Source of the DNA: Defluviitaleaceae bacterium
GTDB taxonomy: Bacteria > Bacillota > Clostridia > Lachnospirales > WRAX01
Direction: 5' to 3'
Assembly: GCA_009779935.1 (NCBI GenBank)
Contig: WRAX01000004.1
Span: 1-64,000, forward strand
DNA length: 64,000 nucleotides
The notes under the pieces were generated by a model. The model was given only the letters and a program-made list of their open reading frames with translations, had not been told where the DNA came from and made no database searches. Both the position numbers and the translations under genes were made by a program. Positions 26,217 through 35,214 of this stretch are shown piece by piece (the stretch's first letter is position 1; each line of letters opens with the position of its first letter).

Positions 26217-27035
26217 CTAATCAAACCGAATGGCGGGCACTTGGGCTTCAAACTTACTTCCATTTGGATATGTGCCGCTAAAAATGTATACGGGTTGCAA
26301 GATGCTGTTTTCAAAGGCATAAACCAGCTCGTATTTTTTTATTCGTATTTTGCCTTCATGGTCTTGGGGTAGGGCTTGCATTGCGGCATGGGGGGTTAGT
26401 AGGTCGCCCCTGCCCAGCTCCTCGTATTCAAAGTAAAAATGGCTTACAAATAGGATGTTTCCAAAAACATCCACCTCCATTACAGTGGGGAAGGCGGTGT
26501 TGGGTATTTTACCCAAATCTTCAAAAAAAGTGATGGTAAAGCCTTTTTCGTGCTCCACCGCTTCCAAATTGTAGGGGGATTGTAAGAATAGGTTTTGGCG
26601 TGCAAAATCTTCTGCTATGCTACGTGCTTTGCGCTGATATATGGGGTCGCCTTGTTCTGTGGCAACCCCTGTATACTCCACCAAATCCAAAAAGTGGAAT
26701 GCCCGCAAAGTACGCAAACCACATTTTGCCAAAAAATAATCTTCGTAATGGAAAATTTCGGCACAACCCATGCCAAATCTACCCAAAAAACCCTTCACAT
26801 CCTCTTTTTCGGTAATGGAATATATTGGTAAATACACAGCTGCCTGCCGAAGGGGGTTTCTGTGTAGGCGTATATCCAGCTGGTAAAAGTTTCTGTACCC
26901 ACGGTCAACATTTTCGTGGTGTATGCGGTTAGCTAAGTTGGCGGGGTTTATACCGCTGTTGACTAATAAAACCGCCGCAAACACAAGCAAAACTGCACCC
27001 GCTACATAATTTATAAAATCAGGCACTCTGCGCAT
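26217..27035 (-). CDS. Membrane-anchored protein of unknown function
   Basis: About 272 residues: one N-terminal membrane span (FINYVAGAVLLVFAAVLLV) and an extracytoplasmic domain with alternating strands, including FGNILFVSHFYFEYEELG and YELVYAFENSILQPVYIFSG. The two-lobed strand/helix plan recalls YycH/YycI-type (PepSY-like) regulators of WalK, but walRK genes are not near and the match is weak. ATG 27035 has AAGGAG eight bases upstream. Convergent with rho, with a two-base gap between stops. Confidence 0.6.
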   Translation of the reverse strand: MRRVPDFINYVAGAVLLVFAAVLLVNSGINPANLANRIHHENVDRGYRNFYQLDIRLHRNPLRQAAVYLPIYSITEKEDVKGFLGRFGMGCAEIFHYEDYFLAKCGLRTLRAFHFLDLVEYTGVATEQGDPIYQRKARSIAEDFARQNLFLQSPYNLEAVEHEKGFTITFFEDLGKIPNTAFPTVMEVDVFGNILFVSHFYFEYEELGRGDLLTPHAAMQALPQDHEGKIRIKKYELVYAFENSILQPVYIFSGTYPNGSKFEAQVPAIRFD

Positions 27036-27139
27036 AAAATCAACTCCTTGCCAATATCTTGCGCAAAACCCAAAAGCTGTATTCACCATTGCTGCAAACT
27101 GCCATATAATGGGTTAGCAAATATTGAGGAGAGAGATTT

Positions 27140-27532
27140 ATGGTTGACTTATACGGCTTCAAAACCCACGAAAAACCAAAAGAAAGGGAAGTTGCCATTA
27201 GCCCCTTGCAGGCTTTTGAGGAATTTAGTGCCTGTCCAACACCTGTACAACCAAGGCCGGGTGTGCCAAATTATGGTGCAGATGCCTTGCCCAATTTTCT
27301 GCCACCATCCCATACACCTTCCCGCCCTGCGGCAAAAGACTTTGTGGATGCCGGCACCATGGAAGGTAATATGCACCGTGCAACCTACCTTTGGCTAACA
27401 GATGGGCAGCAATTTTGGTTTTGCCCCACATTTTTAGGCAAACATTCGGTGGCAGGGTATCGCTGGGAAAATGGGCAGTGGATGTATACGGGTTTTGGGC
27501 TTGATGCGGTGGAGAGTTTAGCTGGCACCTAA
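27140..27532 (+). CDS. Hypothetical protein, 130 residues
   Basis: Not recognised. The N-terminal half is low-complexity and proline-rich; the C-terminal half is aromatic and ordered (YLWLTDGQQFWFCPTFLG, GYRWENGQWMYTGFGLDAVE). No signal peptide or membrane span. The start ATG follows GAGGAGAG with good spacing, which supports a real gene. It precedes the JAMM-like/LysM gene on the same strand. Confidence 0.6.
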   Translation: MVDLYGFKTHEKPKEREVAISPLQAFEEFSACPTPVQPRPGVPNYGADALPNFLPPSHTPSRPAAKDFVDAGTMEGNMHRATYLWLTDGQQFWFCPTFLGKHSVAGYRWENGQWMYTGFGLDAVESLAGT

Positions 27533-27662
27533 CCCGCATCACGGGCTCATCTTAATCTGTCGATTTTTTTGGCACGAAAGCAGGAATACATTGACATCAA
27601 TTTCCAATTTATACCAATACTGATATGGTACAATCCCTTCAAAACAATTTGGAGGGAAATTT

Positions 27663-29063
27663 ATGAACAGCTTTCAACTGCCAACAAATATCAGGCAAAT
27701 AGGCACAGCGGGGGATGGGCTAAAAATATATGTGGAAGATTATGTTTGCAGCTATCTGCGCCAATATGCCGAATCTGGCGGGCACACGGAAAAGGTGGCA
27801 TTTTTAGTGGGCAAATACATGGTTATTGATGGAGAGGCCTATGTTTTTGTCAGCGGTGCAATACAAGGCAAGTTTAGTGAATATCGGGATAATATGGAAA
27901 GTTTTACCGATGCCAGTTTTGACAATGCCATGGAGGAGTTGGATAAATACTTCCCCGGCTGTGAAATTTTGGGCTGGATGCAGTCCCAACCCGGTTATGG
28001 GATTTATCTAAACCCATCCTATGCGGATTACCATATGGCGAATTTTACACGCCCTTACCAGCTACTATTCGTTATGGATCCGGTGGAAAAGCTGAACATG
28101 TTTTACAGCTGGAATGGCGAGATGACGGGGATTAACGAAGCTGCGGGTTATTTTGTTTATTATGACCAAAACAAGGGCATGCAGGAATATATGAACGATA
28201 ACCGCATAACCCGTGCCAAAATTGCAAAAGCCACTAATCCACTGGAATCGGTCAAAACGCCCATGCCTGCGGCAGAGAAAAAAGAAGAGCCGCTACCGGC
28301 AACCCGCCTGCGCCTTTTTGAAAATGACCGCACAACAACTGCACACCCTGAAAAGCCCGCAAAAGCAATACCCGCAAGTAGGGCGGGGCGGTTTATGGGC
28401 GGCGTTAAAACCACCCCGGCACCCGAAAAAAAAGAAGGGCGCAGTATCGAAGACGTGCGCCGCTTGTCTAATTTACTTATTGGCCTTTGCGCTGTGCTAT
28501 TTGTTACATCTTTTGTTATGGGGGCAGGGCTTTTGCAAAGCGATGGGCGTATAGCAACATTGGAATCCGCCATTATCACCATGGACAACAACAATCTGAT
28601 AATTGCTGATCAAATACGCCAAATGTCTGCTTTGCCTGTGTTTGCCCAAGGCGGCATTGGACAATATGCCGACCATGCTATGCCGCCACCCACGCAAAAC
28701 CAGCAAGAGCAACAAAACCAACCACCCACGCAAAACCAACCACTATCAAGCGAACAAAATCAACCAGCACAGCCACCACAACAACAACAAACACCACCGG
28801 AACAGCCCCCGGCAGAACCGCCTACACCACTACCAACCGAGCCGGAGCAGGACAATATCTTTACCCAAGACCCTGACCAAGCTGTTGCTGTATGGGCTAA
28901 TGTACCGGAAACCTATACAATCCAGCCGGGGGATAGCCTGTTGCAAATTAGCCGCATTTTTTTTGGTGATACCAGTATGGTTGATAGAATAATGGAGCTA
29001 AACAATATTGCAGATGCTAACCTTATAACTGTGGGGCAAGTTATCGTTCTTCCAAGATATTAA
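27663..29063 (+). CDS. Membrane protein: degenerate JAMM/MPN-like domain, transmembrane span, C-terminal LysM
   Basis: A 466-residue protein. Residues 1-180 follow the MPN/JAB fold pattern: a Glu before the first strand (TEKVAFLVG, 42-50) and EILGWMQSQPGYGIYLN (101-117), which lines up with the JAMM block G-W-x-H-S-H-P-G-x-G but with both zinc histidines replaced by Gln and the later Ser/Asp also lost. A charged linker leads to a span at about 271-290, a Pro/Gln-rich stalk and a C-terminal LysM (YTIQPGDSLLQISRIFFGD). The JAMM-like part would be cytoplasmic and LysM outside, bound to wall glycan. ATG has GGAGGG upstream. Confidence 0.75.
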   Translation: MNSFQLPTNIRQIGTAGDGLKIYVEDYVCSYLRQYAESGGHTEKVAFLVGKYMVIDGEAYVFVSGAIQGKFSEYRDNMESFTDASFDNAMEELDKYFPGCEILGWMQSQPGYGIYLNPSYADYHMANFTRPYQLLFVMDPVEKLNMFYSWNGEMTGINEAAGYFVYYDQNKGMQEYMNDNRITRAKIAKATNPLESVKTPMPAAEKKEEPLPATRLRLFENDRTTTAHPEKPAKAIPASRAGRFMGGVKTTPAPEKKEGRSIEDVRRLSNLLIGLCAVLFVTSFVMGAGLLQSDGRIATLESAIITMDNNNLIIADQIRQMSALPVFAQGGIGQYADHAMPPPTQNQQEQQNQPPTQNQPLSSEQNQPAQPPQQQQTPPEQPPAEPPTPLPTEPEQDNIFTQDPDQAVAVWANVPETYTIQPGDSLLQISRIFFGDTSMVDRIMELNNIADANLITVGQVIVLPRY

Positions 29064-29079
29064 CGGGTTTTAAAAATAT

Positions 29080-29107
29080 ACGGGCGCATTGTGCGCCCGT
29101 TTTTTAT
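29080..29107. terminator. Bidirectional terminator between convergent genes
   Basis: ACGGGCGCA pairs with TGCGCCCGT, with a T-run on the plus side; it sits between the LysM gene and the hydrogenase-chemoreceptor gene and overlaps the latter's stop. Confidence 0.8.
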
Positions 29108-30999
29108 TCTGTTTTAAGCTCACCCATCAAACCAAGGATATTGGCAGTTTTTGTGCTAATTTCCTCCACACTTACGGCAATTTCGCCACTGCTGTTTTTG
29201 ATATTTTCCACTTGGTTGATGAAGCTTGCGGCACTTTCTTGCAGTTCTTTCAAAATCTTGAAAACAGCTTCTGCATTTGTGTTGTCCGAATTTACTGTGT
29301 CCATTGTTTTCTTGGCAAGTTCGCCCACTTCGTTGGCCACCACACCAAAGCCTGCGCCATGTTTGCCTGCCCGTGCTGCTTCTATGGTAGCATTAATGGA
29401 TAGTAAGTTGGTTTTGCGTGCAATTAGGTGGATTTCGGAATAAGCCCTTTCAAGGGCGGAATTAAGGGTCTTAAACTCTTTGTGAACGGAGTCTAAGGTA
29501 TTCGCCATCACTTGCCCTTGTGCCACGGCGTGCTCTGCAAAATTATTAATTGTTTTGGCGTTATCCGATGTTTTGGTATTATCGCCTGATAATTCCGAAA
29601 GCATTAAGCCTATGTCCTCAAAAGCGTCCACAATAGACTTTTGATAGTTTAACTGGCTGCGCAAGTTAGATTTAAGGTAATAAACACATTTTTCCCTTTG
29701 GGTCAGGCCGTAAATTACCGCTTTTGCAAAGTCCTCACAGGTTTTGTATCCGCAGGCACGGCAGTCGATACTCTTATCTTCTTCGGTAGTTTTGAGGATG
29801 GATTTGAAAACCGCCTCCACTTCGTTTTTCTGAATTCGGCAGGCATCTACCCCATCATTGGTGGTGTATTTGCACATAAAATCTTCTAACCGCAAGTTGG
29901 CAAAAACCTCATTAAGCCTTGCAAGGCGTTGTTCGGGAGTATGCAAAACTTCGCCCCCGCTGCTTTTTAGGGCATTGTACTTTTTGGTGCGCATTAAGTT
30001 GGATTGGTACGCAATGCTATTGCCGTTGGAATGGCGAAATTCGGTTGCCGTCCCTTCTATACAGCCTTTTTCGCAATTCAAAATATCCACCAACACAGGC
30101 ATGGATGAAGAATCTTTCCGTGACAAATCCCTGTATTTCCGCAGATAGTCATAGGCCAAATGCTCCCCCTCCACTTGCAAAACAAAGGTTTCCGGGCCCA
30201 TATAATACGCCACATTGTCCTTTAAGCCGCCGGGCTTAGGGTACAGCGCACCCATACCATAATCAATTTCATCATCCACTTCTGGATATGATGATAAATT
30301 AATTCGCTGGTCTCTAATTCGCTCCATCAGAGCTTTGTAGGTTACATTGTATTTTATCATGCCAAGCCCCCGCAGCGATTCTATTTCATATTTCTTGGAA
30401 ATGCAGGGGGATAAAAACATTAAATCATCGGTAATGCCCATGTATTTGCGCAAATAAATCGCCATACACATCATGGGGGATTGGATTGGCATTAGATTTG
30501 GGATAAGCTCCGGCTGGTGCTTTTCGATATAGGCTACAATGGATGGGCAGGGTTGGGCGATGTGCCCCTTGCCGCCTTTTTGTTGGATGTGATTAAGATA
30601 GCCCCAAGTTGTAATATCCGCACCAAAGCTAACGGAATAAAAATGCTTAACCCCAAGGCTTTTAAGGTATCCGAAAACACGCTTGTATTGGTTTGGATAA
30701 TTAAGGTAAAAAGCAGGGGCAACGATTACAGATATGGGCTTGCCCTGCCCAAGGTCTGTAAAAAACTGTTGGGTATCATCATGGAAATGGCGTACATTAT
30801 GGGTGCAGGTGTCATTGCAAATGCCACAAAGGATACATTGATTTTGGTCCACATAAACTTTGTAGTTTCCGGATTCCTTCTCAACGGCCACATTGGCGCG
30901 TAATATCGGGCATTCGTGTATGCACTTATTACAGTCGATACAACCTTCACTGTCGGTGTAAATTAAACCTTTGTTGTAACCATCACTTTTGTTAAGCAT
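29104..30999 (-). CDS. [FeFe]-hydrogenase-like sensor fused to a chemoreceptor signalling domain
   Basis: A 631-residue soluble protein. Two ferredoxin motifs (CIDCNKCIHECP, CILCGICNDTC) are followed by a hydrogenase-large-subunit-like domain with the three H-cluster cysteine regions: AQPCPSI, LSPCISKKYE and LNCEKGCIEG. The catalytic proton-transfer cysteine (first C of the usual TSCCP) is Pro here, as expected of sensory rather than turnover enzymes. A further cluster motif (CRACGYKTC) leads into a methyl-accepting signalling domain (KTNLLSINATIEAARAGKHG). It probably senses H2 or redox state and signals to CheA; cheV is at 36003. Confidence 0.88.
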   Translation of the reverse strand: MLNKSDGYNKGLIYTDSEGCIDCNKCIHECPILRANVAVEKESGNYKVYVDQNQCILCGICNDTCTHNVRHFHDDTQQFFTDLGQGKPISVIVAPAFYLNYPNQYKRVFGYLKSLGVKHFYSVSFGADITTWGYLNHIQQKGGKGHIAQPCPSIVAYIEKHQPELIPNLMPIQSPMMCMAIYLRKYMGITDDLMFLSPCISKKYEIESLRGLGMIKYNVTYKALMERIRDQRINLSSYPEVDDEIDYGMGALYPKPGGLKDNVAYYMGPETFVLQVEGEHLAYDYLRKYRDLSRKDSSSMPVLVDILNCEKGCIEGTATEFRHSNGNSIAYQSNLMRTKKYNALKSSGGEVLHTPEQRLARLNEVFANLRLEDFMCKYTTNDGVDACRIQKNEVEAVFKSILKTTEEDKSIDCRACGYKTCEDFAKAVIYGLTQREKCVYYLKSNLRSQLNYQKSIVDAFEDIGLMLSELSGDNTKTSDNAKTINNFAEHAVAQGQVMANTLDSVHKEFKTLNSALERAYSEIHLIARKTNLLSINATIEAARAGKHGAGFGVVANEVGELAKKTMDTVNSDNTNAEAVFKILKELQESAASFINQVENIKNSSGEIAVSVEEISTKTANILGLMGELKTE

Positions 31000-31061
31000 G
31001 TGATACCTCCTTGGTTTTTATCTTAACCATATTGCGAAGCCATAACACTTTTACAATAAAA

Positions 31062-31811
31062 TTATTGCAGGTTGCCCCTAATGTTCTCATACAGGTTTTG
31101 GGTAGCTTCGGGTGTGGACAGGCTTATGTACAGTGGGCCTGCTGTGCGGCGGCTGATGCGTATTGTTGGCCCCTGGTCGGGGCTTTGGACAATTAGGTGC
31201 CCGGCGGCAAAACGTCCTCGCAGGTTGTTTGGTGTGCCGTGTCCCATACGGCGGATGCCCGTTCCAATATCTTCCATGGAATATTGATATAAATGTACCT
31301 CGGCAATTTCGCTAAACTGCACGGTGATGCCGTATAAGCCTGCAAACGACAGGGAATTATCGCTAAAATTAGCACGTATGGGGCGTGTGCCTTCAAAAAA
31401 CAGCCAGCCAGCAGGCAGCATGGTTACAAGCACGAAAATGCCTATCAAAATTAAGGCTTTTTTGCGCTTTGCGGGCTTGTCCGTCAGAGCCTTACCATCT
31501 TCATCTTTGATGCGGAAGCTTTTGGAAATGGATGACCAAACTGTTGCCCCCACAAACACTAAAAGGGCGAAAAAACCGGGTAAATAGCCCCAGCTAAATC
31601 CAAAATGGGTAAACAAGGCGGATATGGCGCAAATGCCTGCTGTTACCAGTATCACCATTCCGTTAAAGTGCAAATAGGTCTTTTGGTCAATTTTGGCTTG
31701 TCTTTCTTCGCTCATCCACATTATTTTGATGCCGCCGCCCCGCATCCATATAACGCCGATTATGGCGAACAAAACAGCAATTGCCGCCATTAAAATTGTT
31801 AATATTAACAT
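31062..31811 (-). CDS. Membrane protein with PH-like C-terminal domain
   Basis: A 249-residue protein with four predicted spans: residues 2-22, about 50-70, 74-93 and 120-137. The N-terminal part resembles DUF3784-type small membrane proteins, and the C-terminal 105 residues are a strand-rich domain (NSLSFAGLYGITVQFSEIAE ... GPTIRISRRTAGPLYISL) resembling bacterial PH domains. Function unknown. ATG 31811 follows AAGGAGG. Confidence 0.65.
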   Translation of the reverse strand: MLILTILMAAIAVLFAIIGVIWMRGGGIKIMWMSEERQAKIDQKTYLHFNGMVILVTAGICAISALFTHFGFSWGYLPGFFALLVFVGATVWSSISKSFRIKDEDGKALTDKPAKRKKALILIGIFVLVTMLPAGWLFFEGTRPIRANFSDNSLSFAGLYGITVQFSEIAEVHLYQYSMEDIGTGIRRMGHGTPNNLRGRFAAGHLIVQSPDQGPTIRISRRTAGPLYISLSTPEATQNLYENIRGNLQ

Positions 31812-31844
31812 TAGAATGCCTCCTTAAAGTTTTCGTGTGCGCTA

Positions 31845-32657
31845 CTACTCCACAGCAAGTGCCAAGGCCATGGAAGCCATCTTTTCCTCCGCCGTTGCCC
31901 CGCGGGAAACCAATACAATCGGAACTTTTGCACCCAGCACACAGCCTGCCATAACTGCCTGCCCCATGTAAATCAGGGTTTTGCCAAGTATGTTGCCGCT
32001 GGCGATATTTGGGGCAATAAATAGGTCGGTTTCCCCTGTAATTTCGCTGGCAAAGCCTTTTAACTGGGCGGATTTTTTGCTTACAGCAAGGTCGAAGGCG
32101 ATTGGGCCTTCTAAGATGCATTCACCAAATTCCCCTGTCTTTGCACGCTCGGCAAGTTTTGCCGCATCTACGGTTTCCTGCATTTTATCACTAATGGTTT
32201 CAACGGCGCATAAGGCTGCCACCTTTGGCTGCTCGTAGCCCACACTGCGCAAAAAAACCAGTGCATTTTTAAGGATATTTGCCTTTTGCTCCAAATCGGG
32301 ATTCGGCACCATGCCCCCATCGGTTACAAACATCAATTTGTGGTAGTTTGGTGTTTGAAACGCCCCCAAATGAGACATTAGCCCACCAAGACCGATACCC
32401 TTTTCTTTATCCACAACAGCCTTTAACAGCTCGCCTGTGGAAAGGCCGCCCTTCATCAAAATATTACCTTTGCCTTGTTTTATTAACTCCACAGCCTCGG
32501 CGGCGGTGCCGCCCAATATATGTCCAACACCCCATTTTTCCTCTGCAAGGCGCAAGGCTTCCAGGGATAGCTCGTCCGCCGCACCGGCCAATACAATGGT
32601 GGGTTTATTTGTCATGCCTGCCATTTTGGTTTCAAGTTGTGCGAAATTTTTAATCAT
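31845..32657 (-). CDS. ptb: Phosphate butyryltransferase/phosphate acyltransferase
   Basis: A 270-residue member of the PTA/PTB family: TIVLAGAADELSLEALRLAEE, GKGNILMKGGLSTGELLKAV and the C-terminal SGNILGKTLIYMGQAVMAGC are typical of Ptb. It interconverts butyryl- (or another acyl-) CoA and acyl phosphate. Ptb normally pairs with butyrate kinase, which is not present in this window. ATG 32657 has AAAGGAG upstream. Confidence 0.88.
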   Translation of the reverse strand: MIKNFAQLETKMAGMTNKPTIVLAGAADELSLEALRLAEEKWGVGHILGGTAAEAVELIKQGKGNILMKGGLSTGELLKAVVDKEKGIGLGGLMSHLGAFQTPNYHKLMFVTDGGMVPNPDLEQKANILKNALVFLRSVGYEQPKVAALCAVETISDKMQETVDAAKLAERAKTGEFGECILEGPIAFDLAVSKKSAQLKGFASEITGETDLFIAPNIASGNILGKTLIYMGQAVMAGCVLGAKVPIVLVSRGATAEEKMASMALALAVE

Positions 32658-32692
32658 CAGTATTCTCCTTTGTGGGTGCATTGTGCGCATCC

Positions 32693-33187
32693 CTACATTA
32701 TTAGGTTTGTGATATCTGCGTGGGACATGCCAATGTCCATAAATCCGTAGTAATCCAAGTCTTGGGGCAATTCCTTGCGGTTGGGCTTGCGTTTTAGCCG
32801 CAGCAGGCGCATAATATCATCTACCAGTTTATCATCATAAATGCCAAAAGCAAGCCATTTGCCGTCATGCAGGGCTTCTTCACTATCAAAAGCATTGCGT
32901 ACAACTTTACCAAAACTTTCCCGCTCTTGCTCAAATTTTGCCTGCTCGTCTTTACCAAGCACAATGCAGGCGATAAAATACCCTTCACGCAAGCTAAATA
33001 TAATAAGGCTTTTTCCGCTTCGCCTTATAAAAAGATTGTTATAGTTTTTGTGGGTGGGCTCGCCTTCCCTCCAATCCTCATCCATCACATAATGGAAGCG
33101 GATTTTACCCAGTAGCTTTTCCCAAGCGGTGCTGGATTTTCCCAGCATTTGCTTAACTTCTTCATAGGGTTTGGTTGGCCTGTCCAT
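32693..33187 (-). CDS. DUF3788 family protein
   Basis: A 164-residue soluble protein with the DUF3788 plan: W-E-K-L near the N-terminus, RFHYVMDEDWREGEPTHKNYNNLFIRR, SLIIFSLREGYFIACIVLG, and KWLAFGIYDDKLVDDIMRLL followed by KRKP. Family function is unknown. ATG 33187 has GGGGAGG six bases upstream and lies inside the 3' end of engB (26-base overlap), so the two are translationally linked. Confidence 0.8.
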   Translation of the reverse strand: MDRPTKPYEEVKQMLGKSSTAWEKLLGKIRFHYVMDEDWREGEPTHKNYNNLFIRRSGKSLIIFSLREGYFIACIVLGKDEQAKFEQERESFGKVVRNAFDSEEALHDGKWLAFGIYDDKLVDDIMRLLRLKRKPNRKELPQDLDYYGFMDIGMSHADITNLIM

Positions 33188-33782
33188 CCAATACCTCCCC
33201 AAAAGTTGTTTTTGAAATCATTGCCAACAATTCTTCCTTACCCTGCCGTGTTTCACTGGAAAAGGGCAGCATGGGCGTGTCCTTGCTTTCGCCCAGCGTG
33301 TTACGTATCATTTTAACGTGCTTGGCAATTTGGCTACGTTTTATCTTATCCATTTTAGTTAAAACATAAATAATTTGTATTTTGTAGTGGTTTAGCCACT
33401 CCACCATTTGCAAATCCTGTGCTGATGGGGCGTGGCGGATATCCAGAAGCAGAACAATGCCTTTTAGTTGATGTCTATCTTTCAAGTATCCCTCTATCAT
33501 CTTTCCCCAGCTGGCAATTTCTTCCTTTGGGCCTTTGGCGTAGCCGTATCCGGGCAGGTCCACAAAATACATCTTGTTATCAATATCATAAAAGTTTATT
33601 GTGCGGGTTTTGCCCGGGCTTTGGCTAACCCTGGCGATGGCTTTGCGCCCCACCAAACAATTTATCAAAGAAGATTTGCCTACATTAGAGCGGCCAACGA
33701 AGGCCATTTCAGGCAATTCCACTTCGGGAAAACCGGCAGGCTTAACTGCAACCGCTGCCAAGTTTACATTCACAATTTTCAT
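33162..33782 (-). CDS. engB: Ribosome-biogenesis GTPase EngB/YsxC
   Basis: A 206-residue GTPase with G1 GRSNVGKSS, G2 KTRTINFY, G3 DLPGYGYA, G4 TKMDK and G5 FSSETRQG. EngB acts in assembly of the large ribosomal subunit. ATG 33782 is chosen by its spacing from GAGAG; ATG 33791 is possible. Genes usually found beside it (lon, clpX) are absent. Confidence 0.95.
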   Translation of the reverse strand: MKIVNVNLAAVAVKPAGFPEVELPEMAFVGRSNVGKSSLINCLVGRKAIARVSQSPGKTRTINFYDIDNKMYFVDLPGYGYAKGPKEEIASWGKMIEGYLKDRHQLKGIVLLLDIRHAPSAQDLQMVEWLNHYKIQIIYVLTKMDKIKRSQIAKHVKMIRNTLGESKDTPMLPFSSETRQGKEELLAMISKTTFGEVLDGQANQTL

Positions 33783-33854
33783 CTTGCGCATCTCTCATTT
33801 CTGTGGTATTCTTATAGGAGGCTGTTAAGCAGGCTCCTATGTGAGGTGTTTATT

Positions 33855-34175
33855 TTGACGAAAATTTTATTTATATCTCCCGCACGCAAATCACGGGATA
33901 TAATGACCGCCCGTGCAATGCAAGAGGCGAGAAGTGCAGGCATTATGATTTCCATAACCACCGCCACGGAAAAGGAGGGGCTTGCCCGCCTTGCAACCGA
34001 GGATGACTTTGGGTTGATATTATTATGCCCCAATCTGCGCTTTTTGCTTAATAAGGAAGAGGGGGCAGCTTTACTTAATAAAACCCCTTTGATTGTGGTA
34101 CCTAGCAATATTTTGGGTAGCCTTGATGGGGTAGGGCTTTTGCGGATTATCGACCAAGCCATACGCAACCTATGA
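33855..34175 (+). CDS. PTS EIIB-like Rossmann protein lacking the phosphorylatable cysteine
   Basis: A 106-residue protein starting at TTG 33855 after GAGGTG. It has the fold pattern of lactose/cellobiose-type IIB proteins: a first strand KILFIS followed by a loop, a helix (TARAMQEARSAG), and LILLCPNLRFLLNKEE, which matches the IIB segment LLGPQVRYML. The loop after the first strand, which should carry the active cysteine (C-x-A-G-x-S-T), reads PARKSRD. No EIIA or EIIC genes are nearby. A regulatory or unrelated role is more likely than sugar transport. Confidence 0.55.
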   Translation: MTKILFISPARKSRDIMTARAMQEARSAGIMISITTATEKEGLARLATEDDFGLILLCPNLRFLLNKEEGAALLNKTPLIVVPSNILGSLDGVGLLRIIDQAIRNL

Positions 34176-34213
34176 TAGACGGAACGGCAAAAAAGGCGCA
34201 AACACGCCCGTTT

Positions 34214-35200
34214 TTACTCTCCCTTTCTATCTCTTTGCATTAAATCAAGTACAACAGTTTTGGGGTCTTTGCCTTCAAACAACACCTTGTTTACTTCTTC
34301 TACAATAGGCATATCCACCCTATGTTTCCGTGCCAGAGCAAGCACCGTTGGTGCTGTGTTTATGCCTTCTACTGCCATATTAACTTCTGCCAGCACCTGT
34401 TCCGCATTTTTGCCTTGGGCAAGCAGGTTTCCGCCACGCCAATTTCGGCTGTGTTTGCTGGTGCATGTTACAATCAAATCCCCAATTCCGGATAGCCCTG
34501 CAAATGTGTAAATTTCTGCACCCATGGCAACGCCAAGGCGGGCAATTTCTGCCATGCCGCGTGTCATCAGTGCGGCTTTTGTATTATCGCCATATCCAAG
34601 CCCGTCACATACACCTGCGGCAAGGGCGATGACGTTTTTTAGCACGCCGCCCAGCTCCACACCAATAATATCACCTGATGTGTACACCCGAAAGGTATCG
34701 TTGCTAAAAATATCCTGCACTTGCTTGGCAGTGTCAGCGCAAGGCGAGCCGGCAGTTACGGTGGTTGGCAGGTTTCTGCTAACCTCCTCCGCATGGCTGG
34801 GACCGGACAGACAGGCGATTTTACAACCGGGGATAAGGGTTTCCAAGTATTCTGTAATTCGTTGCAAAGGCTCTTTTATCAGTCCCTTGGAAGCGTTTAT
34901 AATAATTTGCCCCGCCTTTAAGTGGGGGGTGATAATGGGCATTTTTTCGGGAATATCTTTGGATGACAGAACAACCAAAACCACATCACCGTCCGCTGCC
35001 TGTTTTTCATCGGCGGTTATCACAATATCTGATGGGATGGTAATGCCCGGCAAAGAGCGTTGGTTGACCCGCTCCCTATCCAACATTCCCGCAAGGGCTT
35101 CGTTTGGCTCCCACATTGTAACTTTGTGACCGTTTTTGTGTAAAACGCAAGCAAGGGCAATGCCCCAGCTTCCAAAACCCAGTACGCTGACTTTTTTCAT
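34214..35200 (-). CDS. gpsA: Glycerol-3-phosphate dehydrogenase [NAD(P)+]
   Basis: A 328-residue enzyme: NAD(P)-binding VLGFGSWGIALACVL (GxGxxG), NASKGL, LSGPSHAEEV and the catalytic-domain block GVELGGVLKNVIALAAG. It makes sn-glycerol-3-phosphate for phospholipids. ATG 35200 begins 14 bases after the alarmone synthetase gene, with which it shares direction. Confidence 0.97.
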   Translation of the reverse strand: MKKVSVLGFGSWGIALACVLHKNGHKVTMWEPNEALAGMLDRERVNQRSLPGITIPSDIVITADEKQAADGDVVLVVLSSKDIPEKMPIITPHLKAGQIIINASKGLIKEPLQRITEYLETLIPGCKIACLSGPSHAEEVSRNLPTTVTAGSPCADTAKQVQDIFSNDTFRVYTSGDIIGVELGGVLKNVIALAAGVCDGLGYGDNTKAALMTRGMAEIARLGVAMGAEIYTFAGLSGIGDLIVTCTSKHSRNWRGGNLLAQGKNAEQVLAEVNMAVEGINTAPTVLALARKHRVDMPIVEEVNKVLFEGKDPKTVVLDLMQRDRKGE

Positions 35201-35214
35201 CTTGCCCCCCGTTA

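Noticed and set aside
27591-27634. Promoter TTGACA at 27591 for the LysM gene
   Set aside because: No matching -10 at 17 bases; the nearby TACAAT has no -35 at proper spacing, so it was not listed.
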